The translations under genes were made by a program, and so were the position numbers. Below are positions 1-8,590 of a stretch of DNA of 64,000 nt, in pieces; the stretch's first letter is position 1, and each line of letters opens with the position of its first letter. The notes below the pieces were generated by a model. It worked only from the letters and a program-made list of their open reading frames with translations. It had not been told where the DNA came from and made no database searches. The stretch comes from Mycobacterium kyorinense (GTDB taxonomy: Bacteria > Actinomycetota > Actinomycetes > Mycobacteriales > Mycobacteriaceae). The stretch is from assembly GCF_002101735.1 (NCBI RefSeq), contig NZ_LQPE01000047.1, positions 1 through 64,000 on the forward strand, in the 5' to 3' direction.

Positions 1-63
1 AACCACCACGAAGCGGCCCTGTCACGCTGACACACCGCAACGCAGCACCATCACCCTGACACT

Positions 64-118
64 GAGCGCAAACCCGGCGACACGCCCGGCGTGTCGGCCG
101 GGGACGCGCACGCTCGCG
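64..118. repeat. Dispersed GC-rich repeat, copy 1
   Basis: This intergenic stretch past the 3' end of the UPF0182 gene resembles positions 51950-52010. Both read roughly GAGCG, AAACCCGGC, CGGCGTGTC, CCGGGGAC and CGCTCGCG in the same order and on the same strand. The ends are roughly inverted (GCGAGCGTGCG against CGCACGCTCGC in the fuller form). Nothing else is visible in bases 1-136. It may be a mobile palindromic intergenic element or may act in transcript 3'-end formation; the sequence does not decide. Confidence 0.55.
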
Positions 119-136
119 GCCAAGGCGACCCACCCC

Positions 137-3124
137 TTACTTGGCGTTGTTGAACTTGGTGATCGCGTCGTCGACTCGCTGCAGCGCTGCGCCGTAAGCC
201 GCGAAGTCGCCCTTCTTCTGGGCATCGCGCGCCGCGGCGATGGCCGCCTGGATCTCCTTCATCGCTGCGGCCTTGGCGGGCGACAACGTCGCGCCGTTCG
301 GCGACGGCGGAACGGCCGCGGCCGGCGGCGCGGGTGATGCCGGCACCGAATCGGCGGCCGGCGGCGGCGTTCCCGACGGCGGACTGGCCGGCGCACCGGC
401 ATCCGTCGGCGCGATCTCGGTCGCGGTGGCACCGGCGCCGGGCCCGAACAGCCCCGTCAGCGCATCACTGACCGTCGGCCCATAGCCGATCTTGTCGTTG
501 TACATCATCGCGACCCGGATCAGCCGCGGGTAGCTCGACGCCGCATCACTGGAACCCGGCGAGGCGTACACCGGTTCGACGTAGAGCAGCCCGCCCTGCG
601 CCACCGGCAGCGTCAGCAGATTGCCCCACCGGATCCGGTTCTGGTTGTCCCGCCCGATCACGCCCAGATCTTGCGACACCGCGGTGTCCGTGGTGATCGC
701 ATTGTTGGCCAGTTTCGGCCCGTTGACCTGACCGGGGATGGTCAGCACCGTGATCTTGCCATACGTCGCGGGATCCGAGCTGGCGCTGATGTAGGCGGCC
801 AGATAGTCGCGCTTGAACCTGTTCATCGCGCTGGTCAGCTGATACGACGCCGAATTGTCGCCTTTGGCAAGGTTTTTCGCGACTATGTAGTAAGGCGGCT
901 GGTAGCTGCTGGCGGTCGGGTTGGGGTCCAGCGGCACGTCCCAGAAATCCGACGTCGAGAAGAACGTCACCGGGTCGTTGACGTGGTATTTGGCCAGCAG
1001 CATCCGCTGCACCTTGAACAGGTCCTCCGGATAGCGCAGATGTTCCGCCAGTTCGGGCGTGATGTCACTCTTGGGTTTGACGGTGCCCGGGAACACCTTC
1101 ATCCACGCCTTGAGCACGGGGTCCTGCTCGTCCTGGGCATAGAGCGTGACCGTGCCGTCGTAGGCATCGACGGTGGCCTTCACCGAGTTGCGGATGTAGG
1201 AGACCTGCTTGTCGGGCGCCAGCCGGTTGAACGCCACCTCGTTGGAGTCGGCGGTGGCCGACGACAACGACGTCAGCTCGGAATACGGGTAGTTGTCCAG
1301 CGTGGTGTAGCCGTCGATGATCCACACCAGCCGCTTGTTGACGATCGCCGGGTACACCGCGCTGTCGGTGGTTAACCAGGGAGCCACCGCCTCGACCCGC
1401 TGCGCAGGATCCCGGTTGAACAGGATCTTGCTGTTGGAGCCGATCACGTTGGAGAACAAGAAGTTTCGTTCGGCGAACTTTGCGGCGAACACGCTGCGCG
1501 ACACCCAGCTGCCGATCGGGACTCCGCCGGTGCCGGTGTAGGTGTAGTTCTTGGTTTCGGTGTTGGTTTCGTAGTCGTATTCGCGGTCGTTGCCGTTCTT
1601 GCCGACGATCGCGTAGTCGGCCGGGGTGTTGGCGATCACTGGACCGAAATAGACGCGGGGCTGATCCAGCCGCGCCGGACCGTCGGACACCACACCGCCG
1701 TTGGCGCCGACGACGTTGACCAAAAACTCCGGATAGCCGCCGTTCTGGTTGGGGTCGTTGGCAATACCGCGCACGGTGTTGGCCGGCGAGGCGATGAACC
1801 CGTTGCCGTGGGTGTAGACGGTGTGCCGGTTGATCCAGTCGCGCTGGTTGTCGATCAGCCGGTCCGGGTTGAGTTCACGGGCCGCGACGACGTAGTCGCG
1901 CAGGTTGCCGTCGCGGTCGAGGTAGCGGTCGATGGACAGCTGGTCGGGGAAGAAGTAGAAGTTCTTGCCCTGCTGGAACTGGGTGAACGCCGGGCTGACG
2001 ATCGTGGGGTCGAGCAGCCGGATGTTCGACGTGGTGGCGCGGTCGGAGGCCACCTGCTCGGCGGTGGCCCGCCCGTCGCCGCTGTAGTTGCGGTAGCTGA
2101 CCACGTCGTCGGTCAGCCCGTAGGCTTGCCGGGTCGCGGTGATGCTGCGGCTGATGTATTCGCTTTCCTTTTGCGCCGCATTGGGTTTGACGCTGATCTG
2201 TTCGACGATCAGCGGCCAGCCCGCCCCCACGATCAGCGACGACAGCAACAGCAGTACCAGACCGATCGCTGGAATCCGCAAGTCCCGCAGGGCAATTGCG
2301 GAGAACACCGCCGCGGCACAAATCAGCGCGATCGCCAGCAGGATCAGCTTGGCGGGCAGCACCGCGTTGATGTCGGTGTATCCGGCGCCGGTGAACGGCT
2401 TGCCGGCCCGGGTGTGCGACAGCAGCTCGTAGCGGTCCAGCCAGTAGGCGACCGCCTTGAGCAGCACCAGCGCGCCGACCAGGCTGATCAATTGGATGCG
2501 CGCCGAACGGCTCAGCGCGCCGGTACGCCCAGACAGCCGGATGCCGCCGAAGATGTAGTGCGCCACCAGATTCGCCACGAACGCCAAGAACAGCGCCACG
2601 AACAAATAGCTGACCACCAGCCGGTAGAACGGCAAATCGAAGGCGTAGAAGCCGAGATCCTTGCCGAATTGCGGATCTCTGATGCCGAAGACGCCGCCGT
2701 GCAAAAACAGCTGGATGCGCACCCAGTACGTCTGCGCGATGATGCCGGCCAGCAGGCCGATCATCGCCGGGACCCCGATTCCGAACAGCCGCAACCGCGA
2801 GAGCACCACGGTGCGATACCGCGCCACCGGATCGTTGCCGTTGCTGGGTACGAACACCGGACGGGTCCGATAGGCCAGCGCCAACCCGCCGAACACAATG
2901 CCGCCGACCAGCAGCCCGACCACCAAGAACACCACAAAGCGAGTCAGCAGCACGGTGGTGAACACCGACCGGTAGCCCAGTTCGCCGAACCACAGCCAGT
3001 CGACGTAGGCGTCGATCAGTCGCGGCCCGACCAGCAGCAGCACGATCACTACCAGCGCGATCGCGATCAGAATCCGGCTGCGCCGAGTAAGCTTCGGCAT
3101 TCTCGCCGTGGGCCGCATTCCCAC
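137..3124 (-). CDS. UPF0182 family large membrane protein (Rv3193c-like)
   Basis: The product has 995 residues, the usual length of this actinobacterial family. About seven hydrophobic helices lie in the first 310 residues, the first at about 17-37. A large domain rich in Tyr, Asp and Asn, probably extracytoplasmic, covers about 330-890. A Pro/Ala-rich linker and a short charged helical tail follow. No catalytic motif is recognisable and the function is unknown. The ATG chosen gives the [13 protein letters not shown]-terminus expected of the M. tuberculosis orthologue. The next gene upstream on the same strand (PDZ/Lon) begins about 1 kb away and ends 57 bases before this start, so cotranscription is possible. 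Identification rests on near-colinear similarity to the remembered family sequence. Confidence 0.93.
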   Translation of the reverse strand: MGMRPTARMPKLTRRSRILIAIALVVIVLLLVGPRLIDAYVDWLWFGELGYRSVFTTVLLTRFVVFLVVGLLVGGIVFGGLALAYRTRPVFVPSNGNDPVARYRTVVLSRLRLFGIGVPAMIGLLAGIIAQTYWVRIQLFLHGGVFGIRDPQFGKDLGFYAFDLPFYRLVVSYLFVALFLAFVANLVAHYIFGGIRLSGRTGALSRSARIQLISLVGALVLLKAVAYWLDRYELLSHTRAGKPFTGAGYTDINAVLPAKLILLAIALICAAAVFSAIALRDLRIPAIGLVLLLLSSLIVGAGWPLIVEQISVKPNAAQKESEYISRSITATRQAYGLTDDVVSYRNYSGDGRATAEQVASDRATTSNIRLLDPTIVSPAFTQFQQGKNFYFFPDQLSIDRYLDRDGNLRDYVVAARELNPDRLIDNQRDWINRHTVYTHGNGFIASPANTVRGIANDPNQNGGYPEFLVNVVGANGGVVSDGPARLDQPRVYFGPVIANTPADYAIVGKNGNDREYDYETNTETKNYTYTGTGGVPIGSWVSRSVFAAKFAERNFLFSNVIGSNSKILFNRDPAQRVEAVAPWLTTDSAVYPAIVNKRLVWIIDGYTTLDNYPYSELTSLSSATADSNEVAFNRLAPDKQVSYIRNSVKATVDAYDGTVTLYAQDEQDPVLKAWMKVFPGTVKPKSDITPELAEHLRYPEDLFKVQRMLLAKYHVNDPVTFFSTSDFWDVPLDPNPTASSYQPPYYIVAKNLAKGDNSASYQLTSAMNRFKRDYLAAYISASSDPATYGKITVLTIPGQVNGPKLANNAITTDTAVSQDLGVIGRDNQNRIRWGNLLTLPVAQGGLLYVEPVYASPGSSDAASSYPRLIRVAMMYNDKIGYGPTVSDALTGLFGPGAGATATEIAPTDAGAPASPPSGTPPPAADSVPASPAPPAAAVPPSPNGATLSPAKAAAMKEIQAAIAAARDAQKKGDFAAYGAALQRVDDAITKFNNAK

Positions 3125-3181
3125 TACTTACGCTCCCTGACCGTCCTCATTTGTATCGACGGTCACAACTGTACGCAGGCG

Positions 3182-4204
3182 TCAGCAACTCGGCGGCTGC
3201 CCACCCGATGTGATGGCATGCAACGCATCCACCGCCTGCCCCAGGTTGTCGACCTTCACCAGTTGCAGTCCGGGCAGCTTGTCCGAGCTGGCCTCGTAGC
3301 AGTTCTTGGCGGGCACCAAAAAGACCGTGGCCCCGGCCGCGCGGGCGGCGTTCATCTTGTGCACGATGCCGCCGATGGGGCCCACCTTGCCCTCGGCGGT
3401 GATGGTGCCGGTGCCCGCGACGAACTTCGCGCCGGCCAGGTCGCCGGTGGTGAGTTTGTCGACGACGGCGAGGCTGAACATGAGCCCGGCCGACGGGCCG
3501 CCGACGTTGGCCAGGTTGAAGTCGATGACGAACGGCGCCCACGGCGCGTCGAGCACCGACACCCCCAAAAAGCCGTAGCCGCGATCGGGGTTGGCGCCCA
3601 GCGTGATCCGCGCACTACCGGGCGGGGCGTTCTTGCGCCGGAAGTCGACGGTGACCGACTGACCGGGTTTGGTTTTCTTCAGCAGCGACGTGAACTGCTC
3701 CACGTTGGCCACCGGCGTGCCGTCGACCGCGTCGAGCGCGTCACCGTCCTGCAGCTTGCCCTTCGACGGGCCGGGATCGCTCACCGCCGCCACGGTGACC
3801 GCCTGCGGGTACTTCAAATACCCGAGGGCGGCGTACTCCGCGCTGTCCTCGGACTGCCGGAAATCGGCGTTGTTGGCCTTGTCGACCTCGTCCCGCGACT
3901 TGCCCGGCGGATAGACCAGGTCACGCGGCACCAGCTGCTCCTGCCCGGACAGCCACAGCGTCAGCGCCTCCCCCAGGCTCAGGCCGTCGCGCTGCGACAC
4001 CGTCGTCATGTTCAGGTGACCCGTCGTGGGATGCGTCTGGGTGCCCTCGATGTCGACCACCTGTTTGCCATCGACCTCACCGAGCGTGTCGAACGTCGGA
4101 CCCGGACCCAGCGACACGAATGGCACCGTCACCACCGCGAGCAGCACGCCGAAGGCCACAATCGGCACCAGCGCGACGATCAGCGTCAGAATCCGCCTGT
4201 TCAC
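3182..4204 (-). CDS. Membrane-anchored PDZ and Lon-like serine protease (Rv3194c, YlbL-like)
   Basis: The product has 340 residues. An N-terminal membrane anchor (about 5-30) is followed by an extracytoplasmic region, a PDZ domain (about 130-205) and a C-terminal Lon-type proteolytic domain. The Ser/Lys dyad is visible as GGPSAG (Ser238) and HKMNAARAAGA (Lys283). This architecture matches YlbL-like proteases, which process proteins at the outer face of the membrane; the substrate here is unknown. The GTG at 4202-4204 gives VNRRILTLIV, the conserved family start; the open frame runs further upstream through the palindromic repeat at 4228-4272, which argues against a longer protein. Confidence 0.9.
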   Translation of the reverse strand: MNRRILTLIVALVPIVAFGVLLAVVTVPFVSLGPGPTFDTLGEVDGKQVVDIEGTQTHPTTGHLNMTTVSQRDGLSLGEALTLWLSGQEQLVPRDLVYPPGKSRDEVDKANNADFRQSEDSAEYAALGYLKYPQAVTVAAVSDPGPSKGKLQDGDALDAVDGTPVANVEQFTSLLKKTKPGQSVTVDFRRKNAPPGSARITLGANPDRGYGFLGVSVLDAPWAPFVIDFNLANVGGPSAGLMFSLAVVDKLTTGDLAGAKFVAGTGTITAEGKVGPIGGIVHKMNAARAAGATVFLVPAKNCYEASSDKLPGLQLVKVDNLGQAVDALHAITSGGQPPSC

Positions 4205-4227
4205 GTCGCCTACCCTAAAGTGTTGTG

Positions 4228-4272
4228 GTGGCGACCCGCTGCGCCCGGCTACGCCGCGCTGGCGATCGCCAC
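4228..4272. repeat. 45-bp palindromic intergenic element, copy A
   Basis: The sequence starts GTGGCGACCCGCTGCGCC and ends GCGCTGGCGATCGCCAC, so the ends form an imperfect hairpin around CGGCTACG. Related 45-bp copies lie at 39524-39568, 49600-49644 and 55041-55085. This copy sits between two divergent genes, the PDZ protease and the zincin-like protein, so a terminator role is unlikely here. Confidence 0.75.
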
Positions 4273-4341
4273 CAGCGCCGTTCACTGTCAGCGTGACCGC
4301 GGACCGCTCCCGGCGGCTCGGCCATGAGTACCGTTGGGGGT

Positions 4342-5688
4342 ATGGCTGACCTGCCTTTCGGCTTCTCCGCCGGGGACGACCCCGAGCGCGACAAGCCGGG
4401 CAAAGACGACTCGGGCTCGACCGACCCATTCGGAATGGGCGGCAATTTCGACATGGCCGACCTGGGCCAGATCTTCACCCGTCTCGGGCAGATGTTCAGC
4501 GGCGCCGGCACCGCGATGGCGTCCGGCAAGCCCTCCGGTCCGGTCAACTACGAACTGGCACGGCAGCTGGCGTCCAGTTCGATCGGTTTCGTGCCGCCGA
4601 TCCCGGCCGCCACCAGTTCGGCGATCAGCGATGCGGTGCACCTCGCCGAGACATGGCTCGACGGGGCGACCGCACTGCCGGCCGGCACCGCCAAGGCCGT
4701 CGCGTGGAGCCCCACCGACTGGGTGGACAACACGCTGGAAACGTGGAAACGGTTGTGCGATCCGATGGCTCAGCAGATCGCCACGGTGTGGGCTACGGCG
4801 TTGCCCGAGGAGGCCAAGGGCATGGCCGGCCCGCTGCTGTCGATGATGTCGCAGATGGGCGGCATGGCGTTCGGCTCGCAGCTGGGCCAGGCGCTGGGCC
4901 GGCTCTCCCGCGAGGTGCTGACGTCCACCGATATCGGTTTGCCGTTGGGCCCCAAGGGAATTGCCGCACTGCTGCCCGATGCAGTGGAAACTTTCGCCGA
5001 CGGGCTGGAGCAACCGCGCAGCGAGATCGTGACCTACCTGGCGGCGCGCGAGGCCGCCCACCACCGGCTGTTCAGCCACGTGCCATGGTTGTCCAGTCAG
5101 CTGCTCGGCGCCGTGGAGGCCTACGCCAAGGGCATGAAGATCGACATGGCCGGAATCGAGGAACTGGCAAGGGATTTCAATCCTTCGTCGCTCACCGACC
5201 CGGCCGCGGTGGAAGACCTGCTGACGCAGGGCGTATTCGAGCCCAAGGCGACGCCGGAGCAGACCCAGGCACTGGAGCGGCTGGAGACACTGCTGGCGCT
5301 GATCGAGGGCTGGGTGCACACCGTGGTGACCGCGGCGCTGGGCGACCGCATCCCGGGGGCGGCCGCGCTGGCCGAGACGCTGCGACGGCGCCGGGCCACG
5401 GGCGGGCCCGCCGAGCAGACGTTCGCCACACTGGTGGGTTTGGAACTGCGTCCGCGCAAATTGCGGGAAGCCGCGCTGCTGTGGGAGCGGCTCACCCAGG
5501 CCGCCGGCGTCGACGCCCGCGACGCGGTGTGGCAGCACCCCGATCTGCTGCCCGACGCCGAGGATCTCGACGAACCGGCCGGCTTCATCGACCGGGTCAT
5601 CGGCGGCGACACCAGCGGTATCGACGAGGCGATCGCCGAATTCGAACGCGGCACCGACCCCGGTCCCGACGGCTCTGTGGATAGCTGA
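4342..5688 (+). CDS. Zincin-like (DUF2342) protein, Rv3195-like
   Basis: The 448-residue product belongs to the actinobacterial family annotated as zinc-dependent metalloprotease or DUF2342. The N-terminus is low-complexity and acidic (Gly/Asp/Ser, residues 8-40). The body is mostly helical. The segment around residues 231-250 (YLAAREAAHHRLF) has Glu237, His240 and His241, which resemble a permuted zincin metal site; activity is inferred from the family, not shown. Start: MADLPFGF at 4342 is the family-conserved N-terminus, and an ATG six codons upstream (4324) is also open. The cyclodehydratase-like gene and the ABC1 kinase gene follow on the same strand, and whiB7 converges on them. Confidence 0.85.
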   Translation: MADLPFGFSAGDDPERDKPGKDDSGSTDPFGMGGNFDMADLGQIFTRLGQMFSGAGTAMASGKPSGPVNYELARQLASSSIGFVPPIPAATSSAISDAVHLAETWLDGATALPAGTAKAVAWSPTDWVDNTLETWKRLCDPMAQQIATVWATALPEEAKGMAGPLLSMMSQMGGMAFGSQLGQALGRLSREVLTSTDIGLPLGPKGIAALLPDAVETFADGLEQPRSEIVTYLAAREAAHHRLFSHVPWLSSQLLGAVEAYAKGMKIDMAGIEELARDFNPSSLTDPAAVEDLLTQGVFEPKATPEQTQALERLETLLALIEGWVHTVVTAALGDRIPGAAALAETLRRRRATGGPAEQTFATLVGLELRPRKLREAALLWERLTQAAGVDARDAVWQHPDLLPDAEDLDEPAGFIDRVIGGDTSGIDEAIAEFERGTDPGPDGSVDS

Positions 5689-5709
5689 GCGGAGCCCCAC
5701 GCCCGGCGT

Positions 5710-5729
5710 GGCACAGTCGCGACTGTGCC
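5710..5729. promoter_or_regulatory. Perfect 20-bp palindrome over the next gene's start codon
   Basis: GGCACAGTCGCGACTGTGCC is perfectly self-complementary, and the GTG start at 5725-5727 lies in its right arm. A second inverted repeat, CCACGCC-C-GGCGTGG, abuts it at 5697-5711. In RNA the hairpin would bury the start codon; in DNA it could be an operator. No regulator can be named. Confidence 0.6.
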
Positions 5730-6564
5730 GAGCACGCTGTACGCGCTTGATCCGGCGATGCCGGTGCTGGTACGCCCCGACGGCGCGGTCCAGGTCGGCT
5801 GGGATCCGCGCCGCGCCGTGCTCGTCCAGCCACCCCGCGGCCTGACCGCCGTCAAGCTGGCCGCGCTGCTGCGCAGCATGCACTCGCCGCTGCCGATCAG
5901 CGAGCTGCACCGGCAGGCGGGCGCGGTTTCCGAGCAGGACCTCGACGACCTCGTCGCGCAATTGGTCGAAGCCGGCGTCGCCACCCGCAGTCGCCAGCGG
6001 CCCGGGCGGTCGGCGTCGATACGGGTGCATGGCCGCGGACCGCTGTCGGACCTGCTGCTCGGGGCGCTGCGCTGCTCGGGCGCCCGAATCAAGCACAGCA
6101 GCCAGCCGCACGCCCTGGTCACCCAGACGGGCGCCGACTTGGTGGTGTTGTCGGACTACCTGGTCGCCGATCCGCGGATGGTCCGCGAACTGCACAGCCA
6201 GCGCGTCGCTCATCTGCCAGTGCGCGTGCGCGACGGCACGGGGCTGGTCGGACCGCTCGTGATCCCCGGGGTGACCAGCTGCCTGGCGTGCGCCGACCTT
6301 CATCGGCGGGACCGCGATGCCGCCTGGCCGGCCGTCGCCGCCCAGCTGCGCGACGCCGTCGGCACCGCCGACCGGGCGACGCTGCTCGCGACGGCCGCGC
6401 TGGCACTCAGCCAGGTCAACCGGGTCATCGGTGCGGTGCGCGGCGGCGACACGGCACCCGATCCCGGACCGCCCACCGCGTTGAACGCCACTCTGGAGTT
6501 CGACGTGCATGCCGGCTCGATCGTGGCGCGGCACTGGCCGCGCCACCCACTGTGTTCTTGTTGA
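5725..6564 (+). CDS. ThiF/cyclodehydratase-like protein of unknown substrate (Rv3196-like)
   Basis: The product has 279 residues. The N-terminal third resembles the RiPP-recognition/winged-helix part of TOMM cyclodehydratase C proteins (LHRQAGAVSEQDLDDLVAQLVEAG). The middle resembles a degenerate ThiF/E1 fold (ADLVVLSDYLVADPRMVRELHS). Cys pairs SCLAC (about 227-231) and CSC at the extreme C-terminus probably bind one zinc, as in ThiF-type proteins. There is no obvious GxGxxG nucleotide loop, so adenylation is doubtful. No YcaO gene or precursor peptide is visible nearby. The GTG start lies within a perfect palindrome. Neighbours are a zincin-like protein upstream and an ABC1 kinase downstream. 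Confidence 0.75.
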   Translation: MPSTLYALDPAMPVLVRPDGAVQVGWDPRRAVLVQPPRGLTAVKLAALLRSMHSPLPISELHRQAGAVSEQDLDDLVAQLVEAGVATRSRQRPGRSASIRVHGRGPLSDLLLGALRCSGARIKHSSQPHALVTQTGADLVVLSDYLVADPRMVRELHSQRVAHLPVRVRDGTGLVGPLVIPGVTSCLACADLHRRDRDAAWPAVAAQLRDAVGTADRATLLATAALALSQVNRVIGAVRGGDTAPDPGPPTALNATLEFDVHAGSIVARHWPRHPLCSC

Positions 6565-6607
6565 CATCGCGTGTTGCCAACTCGGTGCGGGCGACGGTCG
6601 GGCCGTC

Positions 6608-7951
6608 ATGGATGATGGGTATGTGACAGACATCAAGCGGGGCCGCGCGGCGCGCAACGCGAAGCTGGCCGGCCTGTCGGTGAATATCGCGGGCCGCACG
6701 GCGCTGGGCATCGGCAAGCGACTGACCGGCAAGTCCAGGGACGAAGTCAACGCCGAGCTGATGGAAAAGGCTGCCCATCAACTGTTCACCGTCCTCGGTG
6801 AGCTCAAGGGCGGCGCGATGAAGGTCGGGCAGGCGCTATCGGTGATGGAAGCGGCCATTCCCGAGGAGTTCGGCGAGCCGTACCGCGAAGCGCTGACCAA
6901 GCTGCAGAAGGATGCCCCGCCGCTGGCGGCGCACAAGGTGCACCGGGTGTTGGACGCCCAGCTCGGCACCAAGTGGCGGCAGCGTTTCCTCGAATTCAAC
7001 GACACCCCGGTGGCTTCGGCCAGCATCGGGCAGGTCCACAAGGCGGTGTGGCACGACGGCCGCGAGGTAGCCGTCAAGATCCAGTACCCGGGCGCAGACG
7101 AGGCGCTGCGCGCCGACCTGAAAACCATGCAGCGGATGGTCGGCGTGCTCAAGCAACTCTCCCCCGGCGCCGACGTGCAGGGCGTCGTCGACGAACTGAT
7201 CTCGCGCACCGAGATGGAGTTGGACTACCGGCTGGAAGCCGACAACCAGCGCAAGTTCGCCAAGGCATACCAAGACCACCCGCACTTCGTGGTGCCGCAT
7301 GTCGTGGCCAGCGCGCCGAAGGTCGTCATCCAGGAATGGATCGAGGGCGTGCCGATGTCCGAGATCATCCGCAACGGCACCACCGAACAGCGTGACCTGA
7401 TGGGCACCCGGCTGGCGGAGCTCACCTTCGACGCGCCGCGGCGGTTGGAGATGATCCACGGCGACGCCCACCCCGGCAATTTCATGCTGCTGCCCGACGG
7501 CCGGATGGGGGTCATCGACTTCGGCGCGGTCGCCCCGCTGCCGGGCGGCTTTCCCATCGAGCTGGGGATGTCGATTCGGCTGGCGCGGGACAAGAACTAC
7601 GACCTGCTGCTGCCGACGATGGAAAAGGCGGGCCTGATCCAGAAGGGCCAGCAGGTGTCGGTCCGCGACATCGACGACATGCTGCGCCAGCACGTCGAGC
7701 CGGTGGAAGTGGAGGTATTCCACTACAACCGCAAGTGGCTGCAGCGGGCGGCCGCCCACCGCATCGACCGGTCGATGGCACAAATGAAGACCGTGCGGCA
7801 GCTGGATCTGCCGGCGAAGCTGGCGATGCCGATGCGGGTGCTGGCGTCGGTGGGCGCCATCCTGTGTCAGCTGGACGCGCATGTGCCGATGAAGGCGCTG
7901 TCGGAGGAGCTGATCCCCGGCTTCGCCGAGCCGGACACCGCGGTCGTCTAG
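6608..7951 (+). CDS. ABC1/AarF/UbiB family atypical kinase (Rv3197-like)
   Basis: The 447-residue product has the diagnostic UbiB features: a KxGQ motif (MKVGQALSV, about 80-88), a lysine strand (VAVKIQYPG), a catalytic loop (HGDAHPGNF) and a metal-binding IDFG. UbiB proteins bind ATP and act as ATPases or kinases, often tied to quinone or lipid metabolism. In M. tuberculosis the orthologue is linked to macrolide tolerance and to WhiB7. Start ATG at 6608 gives a length equal to the orthologue; GTG at 6623 is also possible. The stop is only 4 bases from the stop of convergent whiB7. Confidence 0.9.
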   Translation: MDDGYVTDIKRGRAARNAKLAGLSVNIAGRTALGIGKRLTGKSRDEVNAELMEKAAHQLFTVLGELKGGAMKVGQALSVMEAAIPEEFGEPYREALTKLQKDAPPLAAHKVHRVLDAQLGTKWRQRFLEFNDTPVASASIGQVHKAVWHDGREVAVKIQYPGADEALRADLKTMQRMVGVLKQLSPGADVQGVVDELISRTEMELDYRLEADNQRKFAKAYQDHPHFVVPHVVASAPKVVIQEWIEGVPMSEIIRNGTTEQRDLMGTRLAELTFDAPRRLEMIHGDAHPGNFMLLPDGRMGVIDFGAVAPLPGGFPIELGMSIRLARDKNYDLLLPTMEKAGLIQKGQQVSVRDIDDMLRQHVEPVEVEVFHYNRKWLQRAAAHRIDRSMAQMKTVRQLDLPAKLAMPMRVLASVGAILCQLDAHVPMKALSEELIPGFAEPDTAVV

Positions 7952-7955
7952 CTGC

Positions 7956-8225
7956 TTAAGCCGCCACGGCGTCCTTGCGTGGACGCCCCCGAGGCCGCTT
8001 GCGGCTGATGATCGAACCGCGGTCCAGGATTTCGCCGCCCCACACACCCCACGGCTCTGCGCGTTCCAGCGCCGCGGCCAGACACTGGGCGCGAATCGGG
8101 CAGTCGGCGCACAGCGCCTTGGCGCGTTCCAAGTCGACGGGACTGTCGGCGAACCACAGGTCGGGATCGCCGACATGACACGGCAGCTCCGGCAGCTTCT
8201 CGTCGCGGACCGTCTGTCTCGACAT
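7956..8225 (-). CDS. whiB7: WhiB7 antibiotic-resistance regulator
   Basis: The 89-residue product carries the Wbl iron-sulfur ligands Cys16, Cys39, Cys42 and Cys48, the GVWGG turn (about 60-64) that contacts the primary sigma factor, and a C-terminal AT-hook RGRPRK (79-84) that is specific to WhiB7. WhiB7 activates intrinsic drug-resistance genes after ribosome-targeting antibiotics. Upstream lie an attenuator hairpin and a 46-codon leader ORF, the established control layout for this gene. The ABC1 kinase gene converges on it. Confidence 0.97.
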   Translation of the reverse strand: MSRQTVRDEKLPELPCHVGDPDLWFADSPVDLERAKALCADCPIRAQCLAAALERAEPWGVWGGEILDRGSIISRKRPRGRPRKDAVAA

Positions 8226-8292
8226 GTCCTGATCACCTTCCTGGTCTCTGGCGGTCTTTGGAAGATCCGGACCAGGTGGCGGGATGCCGACC

Positions 8293-8332
8293 CGAAAACT
8301 ATGGCCACGGATCTGATTTCGAGTCCGTGGCC
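8293..8332 (-). terminator. whiB7 leader attenuator hairpin
   Basis: On the minus strand, GGCCACGGA and TCCGTGGCC form a perfect 9-bp stem (8303-8311 with 8324-8332) around a 12-base loop. ATAGTTTTC follows, giving a short U-tract. It lies between the leader ORF and whiB7, where an intrinsic attenuator is expected. Confidence 0.75.
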
Positions 8333-8354
8333 TTCGAGAGCTATTTCCTAGAAC

Positions 8355-8495
8355 CTAGGTGGAGCCCCGATCCACGGACGCGTTGGTAGCGGCGGCGATG
8401 CGGCGATGACGCGGCGCGGCCGATGCGGGCGCCGCGGCGGCATGGCGGGAGCCAACGCCGGCCATGCCTACGCCGAGTGCGTTCATGGTGATCAT
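8355..8495 (-). CDS. whiB7 upstream leader peptide (uORF)
   Basis: The 46-codon ORF begins MITMNALGVGMAGVG and ends in an Ala/Arg-rich tail. It has a strong ribosome-binding site, GGAAGGAGGG, just upstream of the ATG at 8493-8495. In mycobacteria, slowed translation of a leader ORF in the whiB7 transcript prevents attenuation. The position (130 bases before whiB7, immediately before the hairpin) fits. A second in-frame ATG lies three codons in. The peptide itself is not expected to have another function. Confidence 0.75.
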   Translation of the reverse strand: MITMNALGVGMAGVGSRHAAAAPASAAPRHRRIAAATNASVDRGST

Positions 8496-8590
8496 CGTGG
8501 CTCCCTCCTTCCGTGCATGTGCCGTAAGAATGCGGTTCGAGGCTAAATCGTAGCAGCCCAACGCGGCAAGCGATTTTCTGACCTGCGAAT
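8496..8590 (-). promoter_or_regulatory. Probable WhiB7-dependent promoter region
   Basis: On the minus strand AAAAT (8577-8573) precedes a TTGCCG -35-like hexamer (8569-8564) by three bases. WhiB7 promoters characteristically have an AT-rich patch just upstream of the -35, which the AT-hook reads. I could not assign a convincing -10. With the leader ORF and the attenuator this fills the gene-poor stretch 8226-8590. Confidence 0.4.

Noticed and set aside
1808-4327. 839-codon plus-strand open frame across the UPF0182 and PDZ genes
   Set aside because: Composition is Arg/Gln/His-rich with no domains; it is antisense to two well-supported genes, as expected in high-GC DNA.
4288-6750. 820-codon minus-strand open frame
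   Set aside because: Antisense to the zincin-like and cyclodehydratase-like genes; low-complexity composition and no motifs.
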